Assembly: GCA_035308905.1 (NCBI GenBank)
Contig: DATGFS010000022.1
Span: 150,735 to 214,734 of the forward strand
Source: a bacterium
GTDB lineage: Bacteria; Sysuimicrobiota; Sysuimicrobiia; Sysuimicrobiales; Segetimicrobiaceae
Length of the DNA: 64,000 nt
Direction of reading: 5' to 3'
Each line of letters begins with the position of its first letter. Position 1 is the first letter of the stretch. The notes under the pieces were generated by a model. It was given only the letters and a program-made list of their open reading frames with translations. It was not told where the DNA came from and did no database searches. The position numbers and the translations under genes were made by a program. Shown here piece by piece: positions 34,659 through 43,881 of the stretch.

Positions 34659-35998
34659 AGTACATCCCGGCCACCCCCGCCGAGCGGGAACGCATGCTGC
34701 GCAGCGCCGGCGTGCGCCGCGTGGAGGACCTGTTCGCCGACATTCCTGCCGACGTGCGGCTCACCCGGCCGCTCGACCTGCCGCCGGCGATGCCGGATCC
34801 CGACCTGCTGGCCCACATGAGCGCCCTCGCCGGCCGGAACGTGGACTGCGACCGGCTTGCGTGCTTCCTCGGCGCCGGCGCCTACGACCACTTCGTGCCG
34901 AGCACGGTGGCGCATCTTGCGCTGAAGCCGGAGTTTCTCACCGCCTACACGCCCTACCAGGCCGAGCTGATGCAGGGCGAGCTGCAGGCGATCTACGAGT
35001 ACCAGACGATGATGTGCGAATTGCTCGCGATGGACGTCGCGAACGCCTCGATGTACGACGGCGCGAGCGCGACCGGCGAGGCCGCGGCGATGGCCGCGGA
35101 CGTGACCAAGCGCAGCGAGGTCCTGATCTCGAGCGCGCTCCACCCGGAGTACCGCCAGGTCCTGCGCACCTACACAACCCATCTGCCGATCACGGTGCGG
35201 GATCTCCCGGCGCGGGACGGCGTGACCTCGCCCGACGCCGTGCGCGAGGCGGTCACCGACGACACCGCGGCGGTGATCGTGCAGTCGCCGAACTTCTTCG
35301 GGTGCATCGAGGACGGGCAGGCGCTTGCCCAGGCCGCCCACGACCGCGGGGCCCTGCTCGTCGTGGCGATCGCGGAGCCGCTGAGCCTCGGCCTGATCAA
35401 GCCGCCGGGCGAGTACGGCGCGGACATCGTGACCGGCGAAGGCCAGCCGCTCGGCAACGCGCTCAACTACGGCGGCCCGTATCTCGGCATCATGGCGACC
35501 CGGCAGGAGTTCGTGCGCCGGATCCCGGGCCGGCTCGTCGGCCGCACCGTCGACACCGAGGGTCGGCCCGGGTACGTGCTGACGCTGCAGACGCGGGAGC
35601 AGCACATCCGCCGCGCCAAGGCCACGAGCAACATCTGCACGAACGAGGCGCTCAACGCGCTCGTCGCCTCGGTGTACCTCGCCACGCTCGGCCGGCAGGG
35701 CGTCCGCGACGTCGCCGAACTGAACGCGCGCAAGGCCCACTACCTGCGCGAGCGCATCGCGCAGGTGCCCGGCTACAGCCTGCCGTTTGCGGCACCGGTG
35801 TTCAACGAGTTCGTCGTGCGCTGCCCGGTGGCGCCGGCGGAGATCAACAAGCGCCTCCTCGAGCACGGCATCCTGGGCGGGCTGCCGCTCGGCCGCTTCT
35901 ATCCGGATCTTGCCGACTGCTGGCTCCTCTGCGTCACGGAACGGCGGTCGCGGGAAGAGATCGACCGGCTGGTCGGGCATCTGGAGACGGTCCAATGA
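34655..35998 (+). CDS. gcvPA: Glycine dehydrogenase (decarboxylating) subunit 1
   Basis: A 447-residue alpha subunit of the split P protein, a fold-type I PLP enzyme half without the PLP lysine. [13 protein letters not shown] at the N-terminus, [18 protein letters not shown], and [15 protein letters not shown] are conserved features. Starts at a GTG overlapping the gcvH stop and ends by overlap with gcvPB (ATGA). Works only with subunit 2. Confidence 0.96.
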   Translation: MKYIPATPAERERMLRSAGVRRVEDLFADIPADVRLTRPLDLPPAMPDPDLLAHMSALAGRNVDCDRLACFLGAGAYDHFVPSTVAHLALKPEFLTAYTPYQAELMQGELQAIYEYQTMMCELLAMDVANASMYDGASATGEAAAMAADVTKRSEVLISSALHPEYRQVLRTYTTHLPITVRDLPARDGVTSPDAVREAVTDDTAAVIVQSPNFFGCIEDGQALAQAAHDRGALLVVAIAEPLSLGLIKPPGEYGADIVTGEGQPLGNALNYGGPYLGIMATRQEFVRRIPGRLVGRTVDTEGRPGYVLTLQTREQHIRRAKATSNICTNEALNALVASVYLATLGRQGVRDVAELNARKAHYLRERIAQVPGYSLPFAAPVFNEFVVRCPVAPAEINKRLLEHGILGGLPLGRFYPDLADCWLLCVTERRSREEIDRLVGHLETVQ

Positions 35999-37551
35999 CC
36001 CCGCGCGACCGCGGAGAGGGCCAGACCGCAACCGCGACGCGGCGGGACCTTCGCCGCCAGCCCCTGCCGGTGATTTTCGAGCGCGGAGCCCGGGGCCGCG
36101 TCGGCTACAGCCTTCCGGCGAGCGACGTGCCGGACGTGCCGATCGACCAGATCGCCCCCGACGCCGTGCGGCGGACGGCCGAGCCCGCGCTGCCGGAAGT
36201 CAGCGAACTGGACGTGGTGCGCCACTACACCGCGCTCGGCCGCCGGAACTTCTCGATCGACGAGGGATTCTATCCGCTCGGCTCGTGCACGATGAAGTAC
36301 AACCCGAAGATCAACGAGGACACCGCGCGGCAGGCCGGCTTCGCGCGCCTGCACCCGTACGCGCCGGAAGAGCTGGCGCAGGGTGCCCTCGCGCTCCTCT
36401 GGGAGCTCGAGCGGATGACGGCCGAGATCACGGGCATGGACCGGGTGACGTTCCAGCCGGCGGCCGGCGCGCACGGCGAGCTGACCTCGCTCCTCATGAT
36501 CAGCAAGTATTTCGAGGAGAAGGGCGAGCGGCGCACGACCGTCGTCGTGCCCGACTCCGCCCACGGGACCAACCCGGCGTCCGCGGCGCAGTGCGGCTAC
36601 CGGGTCGTCGAGGTCAAGAGCGACGCGCGCGGCAACATCGACCTGGAGGCCCTCAAGAGCGTGCTGTCACCCGACGTCGCGGCGCTCATGCTCACCAATC
36701 CGAACACGCTCGGCCTCTTCGAGGAGCAGATCCAGGAAGTCGCACGCGCGGTGCACGGCGTCGGCGCGCAACTGTACCTCGACGGCGCCAACTTCAACGC
36801 GATCCTCGGCGTGACGAGGCCCGGCGATCAAGGCTTCGACGTGATGCATCTGAATTTGCACAAGACGTTCACCACGCCGCACGGCGGCGGCGGGCCCGGA
36901 GCCGGCGCGGTCGGCGTGCGGGCGCACCTCGCGCCGTATCTGCCGGTGCCGACCGTCGAGCGCGACGGCCAGCGCTTCGTCCTCGACTATAACCGGCCGA
37001 AGACGATCGGCAAGATGCGCGCGTTCTACGGCAATTTCGGCAACCTGGTGCGCGCGTACACGTACATGCGGACGATGGGCGCCGCGGGCCTGCGCGAGGC
37101 GGCGGAGATGGCGGTCCTCAATGCCAACTATCTCTTGAGCCGGCTGCGCGGCGCGTTCGACCTGCCGTACGACCGCGTGTGCAAACACGAGTTCGTGCTC
37201 TCCGGACGCCGGCAGCGCGACCGCTACCACGTCTCGACGAAGGACATGGCCAAGCGCCTGCTCGACTACGGCTTCCACGCGCCGACGATCTACTTCCCGT
37301 TGATCGTCGAGGAAGCGATCATGATCGAGCCGACGGAGACCGAAAGCCTGCAGACGCTGGACTCGTTCGTCGACGCGATGCTCGCGATCGCGGCCGAGGC
37401 GGAAACGGATTCGGAGCTGGTGCGCACCGCCCCGCACGAGACGCCGGTCACCCGGCTCGATGAGGTAACGGCGGCGCGCCATCCGAATTTGAGGTGGCGT
37501 CCCCCGTCCGACGCGTCCGGTCCTTCCTCCGGCGAGTCGTCGGGCGATTAG
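35995..37551 (+). CDS. gcvPB: Glycine dehydrogenase (decarboxylating) subunit 2
   Basis: A 518-residue beta subunit of the split P protein, which decarboxylates glycine onto lipoyl-Gcv[15 protein letters not shown] is the family signature and [19 protein letters not shown] holds the PLP-binding Lys. The ATG overlaps the gcvPA stop. A C-terminal Pro/Ser-rich tail follows HPNLRWRPP. It ends the operon; the lipoamide dehydrogenase (L protein) is not in the window. Confidence 0.97.
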   Translation: MTPRDRGEGQTATATRRDLRRQPLPVIFERGARGRVGYSLPASDVPDVPIDQIAPDAVRRTAEPALPEVSELDVVRHYTALGRRNFSIDEGFYPLGSCTMKYNPKINEDTARQAGFARLHPYAPEELAQGALALLWELERMTAEITGMDRVTFQPAAGAHGELTSLLMISKYFEEKGERRTTVVVPDSAHGTNPASAAQCGYRVVEVKSDARGNIDLEALKSVLSPDVAALMLTNPNTLGLFEEQIQEVARAVHGVGAQLYLDGANFNAILGVTRPGDQGFDVMHLNLHKTFTTPHGGGGPGAGAVGVRAHLAPYLPVPTVERDGQRFVLDYNRPKTIGKMRAFYGNFGNLVRAYTYMRTMGAAGLREAAEMAVLNANYLLSRLRGAFDLPYDRVCKHEFVLSGRRQRDRYHVSTKDMAKRLLDYGFHAPTIYFPLIVEEAIMIEPTETESLQTLDSFVDAMLAIAAEAETDSELVRTAPHETPVTRLDEVTAARHPNLRWRPPSDASGPSSGESSGD

Positions 37552-37596
37552 CCGTACGACGACTGCACCGGCCCGCCGCACGCCGCTGACCCCGCA

Positions 37597-38466
37597 TTGA
37601 CTTCGCCCCTGGCCACCGGGGTCTTCGGTCTCGCGTCCGCGACGTCGTGGGGCGCGGGGGATTTCAGCGGAGGCCTCGCCACCAAGCGGGCGCCGGTCTA
37701 CACGGTCGCGGCCGTTTCGAAGCTCGCGTCGCTTGCGACGATGTTGTTCTTCGCGTGGCTCCGCGCGGAGCAGATCCCCTCGCTGCACGTGCTCGCCTGG
37801 GCCGGCGCCGCGGGTGTCGGCGGGGCGGTGGGACTCATGGCACTCTACCAGGCGCTGGCAGTGGGCGTCATGGGCGTGGCCGCACCGGTGTCGGCGATCA
37901 TCGCCGCGGCGATGCCGGTGGTCTTCGCCGCCTTTTCAGAGGGATTGCCCACAGGCTGGCAGTTAGCCGGATTCGCCCTCGCCCTGGTCGCGGTGTGGTT
38001 CATCTCGCGGCCGGCTGAGGCGGCGATTGCCGGCGGTTCGCGGCAGACCCGCGGACTGAGACTCGCCACCCTCGCCGGGATCGGCTTCGGGGGCTTTTAC
38101 ATCTTCATCAGCGAGGCTCGAGGGGCCGCTGTGTTCTGGCCTCTCGCCGCCTCTCAGTTCATCACGCTCGTGACCATTCTGGTGGCCGTCTGTGCGATGA
38201 TTCTCGCGCAGAGGCGCGGCATCTTCGAACTCCCGATTCAGGTCATCCCGATGATGCTGCTCGCCGGGCTGCTCGACGCGGGCGGCAATGCGTTCTTCTT
38301 ACTCGCGGAACACGCCGGCCGGTTGGACGTCGCGGCAGTGCTCGCGTCGCTCTATCCGGCGTCGACGGTCGTGCTGGCACGCCTCATTCTCAACGAGCGC
38401 GTATCTCCAACGCAGACAGTAGGGATCGTGGCCGCCCTGGCGTCGATCCCGCTTATCGCAGGATGA
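37597..38466 (+). CDS. EamA/DMT-family transporter
   Basis: A 289-residue integral membrane protein with about ten helices in two EamA-type repeats (first around ATSWGAGDFSGGLATK, second around AGIGFGGFYIFISEARG), typical of drug/metabolite transporters. Ends with the characteristic LILNERVSPTQTVGIVAALASIPLI. TTG start without a strong ribosome site; the substrate is unknown. It is 45 bp after gcvPB but without clear coupling. Confidence 0.85.
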   Translation: MTSPLATGVFGLASATSWGAGDFSGGLATKRAPVYTVAAVSKLASLATMLFFAWLRAEQIPSLHVLAWAGAAGVGGAVGLMALYQALAVGVMGVAAPVSAIIAAAMPVVFAAFSEGLPTGWQLAGFALALVAVWFISRPAEAAIAGGSRQTRGLRLATLAGIGFGGFYIFISEARGAAVFWPLAASQFITLVTILVAVCAMILAQRRGIFELPIQVIPMMLLAGLLDAGGNAFFLLAEHAGRLDVAAVLASLYPASTVVLARLILNERVSPTQTVGIVAALASIPLIAG

Positions 38467-38535
38467 ACCCACCTCGTCCGCCAAACACCGACGCCACGAG
38501 GAATCGCCGGCGCCCATCCTCGGGAGGCGGAGCTC

Positions 38536-39120
38536 TTGAAGGAACGATTCGAGTCCGAAGGGTTCGAGCATTTCGGCGCGATGCACCCCAGAACGTCTTC
38601 CGCGCGTTTGGCCCCGGAATGGAATCGACCCGGCGATTTCGTACTCACCCACGGCAGTCATTGGATGAATCATTTGATCAGCTTCGGGCAGGCGCTCCGA
38701 TTCCGCGGCGCCGACCGCAAGTACGCGTACTGGAATCACGCGGCGCTGATCGTCGGCGCGAACGGAGACATCATCGAGGCGCTGGCGGCGAATCCCGGCG
38801 TCGTGCAGCAAAACCTGTCCAAGTACGCGCCCGGCGAGTACACGGTGGTGCGTGTCACGGCGTCGCCCGAGGACCGGGGCGAAGCGGTGGATTTCGCCCG
38901 TTCGTGCCTCGCGGAGCCGTACGGAGCGCTGACGGTCGTCAGCATCGCCCTTTCGTTGCTGACGGGAACGCGATTCAGTTTTGGATTCGAGGGGCAAACG
39001 ATCTGCTCCGGACTGGTCGCACGAGCGCTGGAAAGAACGCGAGCGATCTTCAAGGCGGAGCCGTCGCACATGATGCCCGCCGACCTCGCCAAGGCGTATG
39101 GGGTGACTCCGCCGGGCTAA
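38536..39120 (+). CDS. YiiX/YebB-like permuted papain-fold protein (NlpC/P60 superfamily)
   Basis: A 194-residue protein. RPGDFVLTHG, then YWNHAALIVGANGDIIEA (His68 and Glu81), and later QTICSGLVARAL with Cys157 match permuted NlpC/P60 enzymes of the DUF830 group, which place the catalytic Cys after the His. They act as amidases or lipid-processing hydrolases. No signal peptide is visible. The TTG start at 38536 follows GGGAGGCGGAG. Function beyond the fold is unknown. Confidence 0.75.
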   Translation: MKERFESEGFEHFGAMHPRTSSARLAPEWNRPGDFVLTHGSHWMNHLISFGQALRFRGADRKYAYWNHAALIVGANGDIIEALAANPGVVQQNLSKYAPGEYTVVRVTASPEDRGEAVDFARSCLAEPYGALTVVSIALSLLTGTRFSFGFEGQTICSGLVARALERTRAIFKAEPSHMMPADLAKAYGVTPPG

Positions 39121-39193
39121 ACGCCGGCAGTTCGCCTACTCTACCGAAGCGACGCGGCTTTGATCTCCACCACCCGATGTTTGATGTTTATAG

Positions 39194-39937
39194 TCAGGCG
39201 CCGCGCACCGCGGCCAAGTCGGTCAACAATTGTTTCACGTCGAACCGGGGGGCGAACGCCGGATCCTTGGCCTCCGACGGAACGATGGCGTAAGCTTCGT
39301 CAACGCACTGGTCCCACCAGGCCCATGTCCCCTTCTGGGTATTGCCCCAGGTAAGCACCGTGAGGCCGTTCTGGTCGTACTCAACTGCATAGACGGCGTG
39401 GCCGTCGTTAAGCAGCGGTCCCGGCGTCCACGGCTCGTGATCGTTAAACTGTTGTTGGCAATCCCTGGTTACTTGGAACCCGAGGTAGACGCCGCCGAAC
39501 AGCGACAGCGCCTGCTCCACGTGCGCATGGTTCTTTGGATCGATGGCCGTAAACGCCAAGATCGTGTCGCCGAACATCGCGTTCTTGCCCCAGTGCTTCA
39601 GGACATCTAACTCGTTGAGCCCGTTATCCTGGCCGCCGCTCAGTTGCTTGTACTGCGCGACCACGGCCTGGCTCGCCGGGATGTTCGTCTTGTTGTCGAG
39701 TCCCTCATAGACGGTCACGGCGTGCGCGGCCGCAGCGATCGTGCAGTCTCCGAGCGTGTCGTTGCCGTCCAACGGGAACAGAGTCACCGGGTTCGTCATG
39801 TTGGTGCCTTTGTAGACCCGATTCAGCACACTGTAGGCGGAGGGAGGCGGCGGAATGGTGGGGGCCAGGTAGCTGGCGAACCGCAGCGTACGATAATCGG
39901 ACTTCTTCGGCTGCTTACCGAAACGGTAGGTCGGCAT
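39194..39937 (-). CDS. Papain-like cysteine protease-fold protein
   Basis: A 247-residue protein. GDCTIAAAAHAV carries a candidate catalytic Cys65, DGHAVYAVEY His180, and TWGNTQKGTWAWW Asn199, an ordered Cys-His-Asn set with papain-like spacing. No signal peptide is evident. The ATG at 39937 has GGAGG about 8 nt upstream. It is divergent from the ABC-transporter promoter region. Substrate unknown. Confidence 0.72.
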   Translation of the reverse strand: MPTYRFGKQPKKSDYRTLRFASYLAPTIPPPPSAYSVLNRVYKGTNMTNPVTLFPLDGNDTLGDCTIAAAAHAVTVYEGLDNKTNIPASQAVVAQYKQLSGGQDNGLNELDVLKHWGKNAMFGDTILAFTAIDPKNHAHVEQALSLFGGVYLGFQVTRDCQQQFNDHEPWTPGPLLNDGHAVYAVEYDQNGLTVLTWGNTQKGTWAWWDQCVDEAYAIVPSEAKDPAFAPRFDVKQLLTDLAAVRGA

Positions 39938-40054
39938 TGTCGGAACCTCCGTCAATGGCGGTTCGGAGCCGGATTGATCGTGCCGAACACCTCCTTTACG
40001 AAGCAGGCATTCCGGAAGCGAAGACGGTCATGCGAACGAGAGTCGTGTCGTGTT

Positions 40055-40099
40055 TAGCCAAACCGGAGAGCCTTCTCCTCCCAAACACCAGTTTGGCTA
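40055..40099. promoter_or_regulatory. Inverted repeat, candidate operator before the ABC transporter
   Basis: TAGCCAAAC (40055-40063) and GTTTGGCTA (40091-40099) are a perfect 9-bp inverted repeat; a second nested copy CCAAAC-ACCA-GTTTGG lies at 40081-40096. The repeats sit just upstream of the promoter at 40114. They could bind a regulator or form a stem; no regulator is identified. Confidence 0.5.
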
Positions 40100-40113
40100 C
40101 GCTCGTGAAGCGT

Positions 40114-40143
40114 TTGACAAGCCTGCCGCGACAGTGACATAAT
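40114..40143 (+). promoter_or_regulatory. Sigma70-like promoter for the ABC exporter
   Basis: TTGACA at 40114-40119 and CATAAT at 40138-40143 with an 18-bp spacer. It would yield a roughly 230-nt leader containing the short ORF at 40192. Confidence 0.6.
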
Positions 40144-40191
40144 CCGCTCGCGAACCCGCTTCAGTTACGTCCGGAAGGGAGGCGGTGCACT

Positions 40192-40248
40192 ATGCTGCTC
40201 ATCCGACCACAACCCACCGTCATCCGCCCGGACGCCTTTCACCGCTAA
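40192..40248 (+). CDS. Short leader ORF (18 aa) upstream of the ABC transporter
   Basis: ATG at 40192 lies 10 nt after GGGAGGCGG and encodes an 18-residue peptide, rich in Arg and Pro, ending HR-stop. The strong ribosome site, position between the promoter and the ABC gene, and short length suggest a leader peptide used in attenuation, though chance cannot be excluded. Confidence 0.4.
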   Translation: MLLIRPQPTVIRPDAFHR

Positions 40249-40380
40249 CTCCTTCGTCCGCCACCTATAGCGCGTCCGGCCGCGGATAATACCGTGGCTC
40301 TGTCGTACTGCCGTTCGCGCGGCAGCACTGCTCCAACGCGCGCGCGGCTTCGCCGGCTCGACCAAGGAAGGGTGACACCT

Positions 40381-41307
40381 ATGTCCGCCCCATTGCTTCA
40401 GGTGGAGAACCTCGTCAAGGATTTCGACGGTTTTCGCGCGGTCGATCAGGTCTCGTTCGCGATCCCGAAGGGGCGCATTATCGGCCTCCTGGGACCCAAC
40501 GGCGCCGGCAAGACGACGACGATCCACATGCTGCTCGGCATCACGACGCCGACGGCGGGACGGATCACCTATTTCGGTCAAGACTTCGCCACACACCGGC
40601 AGGTGTGTCTCCAGCGGATCAACTTCGCGTCATCGTACAACACGCTCCAGGGCCGGATCACCGTCGCGCAGAACCTGATCGTCTTCGGACACCTCTACGG
40701 CATCCGGCGGCCGGACGCGAAGATCCGCAAGTGGGCCGATTACTTCGAGGTCACGCCGCTGCTCAACCGGCGGTACTGGGATCTCTCTACCGGCCAGCGC
40801 ACGCGGGTGAATTTGATCAAGGCGCTCCTGAACGATCCGGAACTGATCCTGATGGACGAGCCGACCGCGGCGCTCGATCCCGACATCGCCGACAAGACGC
40901 TGTCGCTCATCGAGGAGATCCGGCGCGATGCCGGCGTGTCGATCCTATACACGAGCCACCGCATGAACGAGGTCACGCGGATCTGCGACGAGGTCATCTT
41001 CCTCGACCGCGGGCGGATCTTCGCCCAGGACACGCCGCTCGGCCTCACCAAGCGGATCCGCTCGGCGCAGCTGCGTCTCACCGTGGAGGGCGAACGCGAC
41101 ACGGTCGCCGCCTTCCTTCATGAACGGGAGCAGAGCTTCCGGTTCACGCAGGACCACACCGTGGTGATCGATACGACGGAGCAGCAGATTCCGGCACTGA
41201 TCTTCGGACTGAGCGAGCGGGGCGTGTGGATCACCGACATCGAGGTCGAAAAGCCGACGCTCGAGGATGTGTTCCTGAAGATCGCGCGGGGTGAGACCAA
41301 TGTTTGA
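40381..41307 (+). CDS. ABC transporter ATP-binding protein
   Basis: A 308-residue ATPase of an exporter: Walker A GPNGAGKTTT (residues about 38-47), Q-loop region FASSYNTLQG, signature LSTGQR, Walker B LILMDEPTAALD and switch His in YTSHRMNE. The C-terminal ~80 residues resemble the accessory domain of ABC-2 drug and lantibiotic exporters. GGAAGGG precedes the ATG. It overlaps the permease gene by 8 bp. Substrate unknown. Confidence 0.92.
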   Translation: MSAPLLQVENLVKDFDGFRAVDQVSFAIPKGRIIGLLGPNGAGKTTTIHMLLGITTPTAGRITYFGQDFATHRQVCLQRINFASSYNTLQGRITVAQNLIVFGHLYGIRRPDAKIRKWADYFEVTPLLNRRYWDLSTGQRTRVNLIKALLNDPELILMDEPTAALDPDIADKTLSLIEEIRRDAGVSILYTSHRMNEVTRICDEVIFLDRGRIFAQDTPLGLTKRIRSAQLRLTVEGERDTVAAFLHEREQSFRFTQDHTVVIDTTEQQIPALIFGLSERGVWITDIEVEKPTLEDVFLKIARGETNV

Positions 41308-42085
41308 GCGGATTCGGGCGGTCCTGCTGCAAGAGCTGTACATCACACGGGGGTCGCTGGAGATCGTCGTCGATCTCTTCTACACGTCGCTGATCACCGT
41401 GGTGGTCTTCGGATTCGTGTCCGGCTTCCTCACCGGCGTGATGAACCCCAACACCGGATCGTACCTGATCCTCGGCATGCTCTTGTGGGACGTCATCCGC
41501 GTGAACCAGTACTCCATCACGGTCGGGAGCCTGTGGAACATCTGGTCGCACAATCTCAGCAACATGTTCGTGGCGCCGCTGTCGCTCGCCGAGTACGTCG
41601 CCGCGCATATGCTGTCGGGCCTGCTCAAGACGCTGGTGATCTTCGGGATGATCTCGACGATCGCCGCGGCGTGGTTTCACTTCCAGATCTGGCGGGTGGG
41701 CGTCATCAACCTGGCGCTCTTCTTTACCAACCTGACGATCTTCGCGTGGGCGATCGGGCTCGTGCTGCTGGGCGTCGTCTTCCTGATCGGCACGCGGATC
41801 CAGGCGCTGGCGTGGGGCGCGGTGTTCATCTTTCAGCCGCTGAGCGCCGCGTTCTTTCCGCTCCGCGTGCTGCCGCCGGCGGTGCGGACGATCGCGTACG
41901 GCATCCCGGCGACGTGGGTCTTCGAAGGCGCGCGCCGCGCGCTCGTCAACCCGGCGGTCGACTGGACCGCGGCCGGCATCGCGTTCGGCGAGAATATGCT
42001 GTATCTTGGGGCTGGCATCTGGGCCTTCTATTTAATGTGGGCGCGGTCGCGCGAGACCGGACAGTTCGCCCGCAACGACGGTTAG
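41300..42085 (+). CDS. ABC-2 type transporter permease
   Basis: A 261-residue membrane subunit with about six helices (for example LITVVVFGFVSGFLTG, LILGMLLWDVIRV and LKTLVIFGMISTIAAAW). It pairs with the overlapping ATPase to form an exporter. I chose the ATG at 41300 over the GTG at 41291 because GGGGTGAG lies 6-8 nt before it. Related to ABC-2 permeases for drugs and polysaccharides. Confidence 0.9.
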   Translation: MFERIRAVLLQELYITRGSLEIVVDLFYTSLITVVVFGFVSGFLTGVMNPNTGSYLILGMLLWDVIRVNQYSITVGSLWNIWSHNLSNMFVAPLSLAEYVAAHMLSGLLKTLVIFGMISTIAAAWFHFQIWRVGVINLALFFTNLTIFAWAIGLVLLGVVFLIGTRIQALAWGAVFIFQPLSAAFFPLRVLPPAVRTIAYGIPATWVFEGARRALVNPAVDWTAAGIAFGENMLYLGAGIWAFYLMWARSRETGQFARNDG

Positions 42086-42103
42086 GCGGGAGAGAACGCG
42101 ACC

Positions 42104-42871
42104 ATGACGTGGATCTTCTTGGTGCTGGCGACGTTCCTCGCGTCCGCCGTCGAGGCCGTCGAAGCGCTCACGATCGTGCTGGCGCTCGGGGTCACCCGCG
42201 GGTGGCCGTCGGTGCGGCTCGGCATCGTCGCGGCGGGGGCCGCGCTCGCGGTCCTCATCGCGGTGCTGGGGCCCGGCCTCCGAATGATTCCGATCGACAC
42301 GCTGCGCCTCGTGGTCGGCGCGTTCCTCTTGGTGTTCGGTCTACAGTGGCTGCGCAAAGCGATCCTCCGCGCCTCCGGCTTCAAGGCGCTGCACGACGAG
42401 GACCAGGTATACAAACGGCAGGTCCACGAGGCGATGGCGGCCGGGCAGGCGCCGCGGACGGGCATGGACTGGTACTCTTTCACGGTCTCGTTCAAGGGCG
42501 TGTTTCTCGAAGGGGTCGAGGTCGTCTTCATCGTCCTGACGTTCGGGAGCGCGCACGGCAACCTGCCGCTGGCGATCGGCGGCGCGGCGGCCGCGGTCGC
42601 GGTGGTCTCGGGCGCGGGGTTCCTTGTCCACCAGCCACTCGCCCGCGTCCCCGAGAACGCGATGAAATTCGCGGTCGGCCTCATGCTCACGACGTTCGGC
42701 ATCTTCTGGGCCGGCGAAGGCATCGGCATCGACTGGCCCGGCTCGGACGCCGCGATTTTGGCGATCCTGGCGTTCTTGACGCTGTACAGTCTGACACAGG
42801 TGAGATTGCTGAGCCGCGGCCGGGCCCGCCGGCTCGCAATGGCCGGTTCGGCCGGAGGGGCGCCGCAATGA
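42104..42871 (+). CDS. COG4280-type membrane protein
   Basis: A 255-residue integral membrane protein with two related halves, each starting with an acidic, Val-rich motif: SAVEAVEALTIVLALGV and FLEGVEVVFIVLTFGS. The repeated ExxE-like motif within a membrane helix recalls the FTR1/OFeT and cation-exchange families, so a metal-ion function is possible. The gene starts 18 bp after the permease and overlaps the following small gene (ATGA). Confidence 0.8.
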   Translation: MTWIFLVLATFLASAVEAVEALTIVLALGVTRGWPSVRLGIVAAGAALAVLIAVLGPGLRMIPIDTLRLVVGAFLLVFGLQWLRKAILRASGFKALHDEDQVYKRQVHEAMAAGQAPRTGMDWYSFTVSFKGVFLEGVEVVFIVLTFGSAHGNLPLAIGGAAAAVAVVSGAGFLVHQPLARVPENAMKFAVGLMLTTFGIFWAGEGIGIDWPGSDAAILAILAFLTLYSLTQVRLLSRGRARRLAMAGSAGGAPQ

Positions 42872-43056
42872 GCTACCTCGCGTCCTTTCTGGCCTTCTGG
42901 AAAGATCTGCTCATCGGCGACGACTGGACCCTCGCCGCCGGCGTCGTCGTCGCGCTCGCCATCTCCGCGGCGCTCGTCCACGCGGCGATCGTGCCGTGGC
43001 TGTGGCTTCCCATGGCGGTCGCGTTCGTGCTCACCGCGTCGCTCCGGCGCGCCTGA
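42868..43056 (+). CDS. Small membrane protein coupled to the COG4280 gene
   Basis: A 62-residue protein with two hydrophobic segments (LAAGVVVALAISAALVHAA and WLWLPMAVAFVLTAS). The ATG overlaps the stop of the preceding membrane protein, suggesting a small subunit of the same complex. GGAGGGG lies about 10 nt upstream. Confidence 0.75.
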   Translation: MSYLASFLAFWKDLLIGDDWTLAAGVVVALAISAALVHAAIVPWLWLPMAVAFVLTASLRRA

Positions 43057-43248
43057 CGGGACACGCGGATACTCGCTAACCGCCCGCGCGCCACGCCGCC
43101 AGAGATACTCGCGCGCTTCGATGCGGAACGCGCCGATCCACCGCCCGAGCCCGGCGTCCGGTACGAGCGAGCTGGAAGCATTATCCGAGCTATCGGTACC
43201 TGGAACGCCGTCGTCGCTTCACGGCTCACGGCCGCTACGGCGGATGCG

Positions 43249-43881
43249 GTGATCGCTGAGGAGGTGGCGTTCTTTCGCTCCCTCACGCCCGAAACCGGGC
43301 GAACACTCGAGTGGAAGGTCTATGGCCACGACCTGCCGGCCGATCTCGGATCCCGGCTTGCCGCCGCGGGCTTTGAACCCGAGGAACCTGAGACATTGAT
43401 GGTCTTCGACCTCGCGGGCGAAATCCCAAGAGAAACTCGCGACGGCGCCCTGCGTTCAGCGGCCATCGAGATCCGCCGCGTGACGGACTTGCGCGGGCTC
43501 ACCGATTTCCTCGATGCCGCCCGGGTCGCATTCGGCCGCGATGAGTCGTGGCAGGCGGCGCGCATGAAAGAATTTGCCCCGCGCCTCACCGACTCCGCGA
43601 TGCGCCTCTATGTAGCTTACGCGGACGGACAGCCTGTTGCGAGCGCCCGCGGGGAATTTCCCGCGGGACGGTCCTTTGCCGGCCTGTGGGGCGGCGCCAC
43701 CATCGCCGAACACCGCGGCCGCGGCCTCTACCGCGCGCTCGTCCACACTCGCGCCGACGAAGCCCGGCGCCTCGGATACCGCTATCTCAGAGTCGACGCG
43801 CGCGCGACGAGCCGGCCGATCCTGGAACGGCTCGGCTTCATCGCGCTAACGCGGATCGTCGAGTGGAAGCTCGCCTTATAG
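43249..43881 (+). CDS. GNAT-family N-acetyltransferase without a normal start codon
   Basis: A GNAT fold: LYVAYADGQPVASARG strand, then GGATIAEHRGRGLYRALVHTRADEARRLG, the acetyl-CoA loop (R-G-x-G-L-Y), and the C-terminal LERLGFIALTRIVEWKL. The first usable start in frame is the GTG at 43249, but coding sense runs on upstream in frame (PPEILARFDAERADPPPEPG, then RAIGTWNAVVASRL) to the stop of the previous gene at 43056, with no ATG, GTG or TTG. The gene may start at a rare codon or be damaged at the 5' end. Substrate unknown. Confidence 0.75.
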   Translation: MIAEEVAFFRSLTPETGRTLEWKVYGHDLPADLGSRLAAAGFEPEEPETLMVFDLAGEIPRETRDGALRSAAIEIRRVTDLRGLTDFLDAARVAFGRDESWQAARMKEFAPRLTDSAMRLYVAYADGQPVASARGEFPAGRSFAGLWGGATIAEHRGRGLYRALVHTRADEARRLGYRYLRVDARATSRPILERLGFIALTRIVEWKLAL

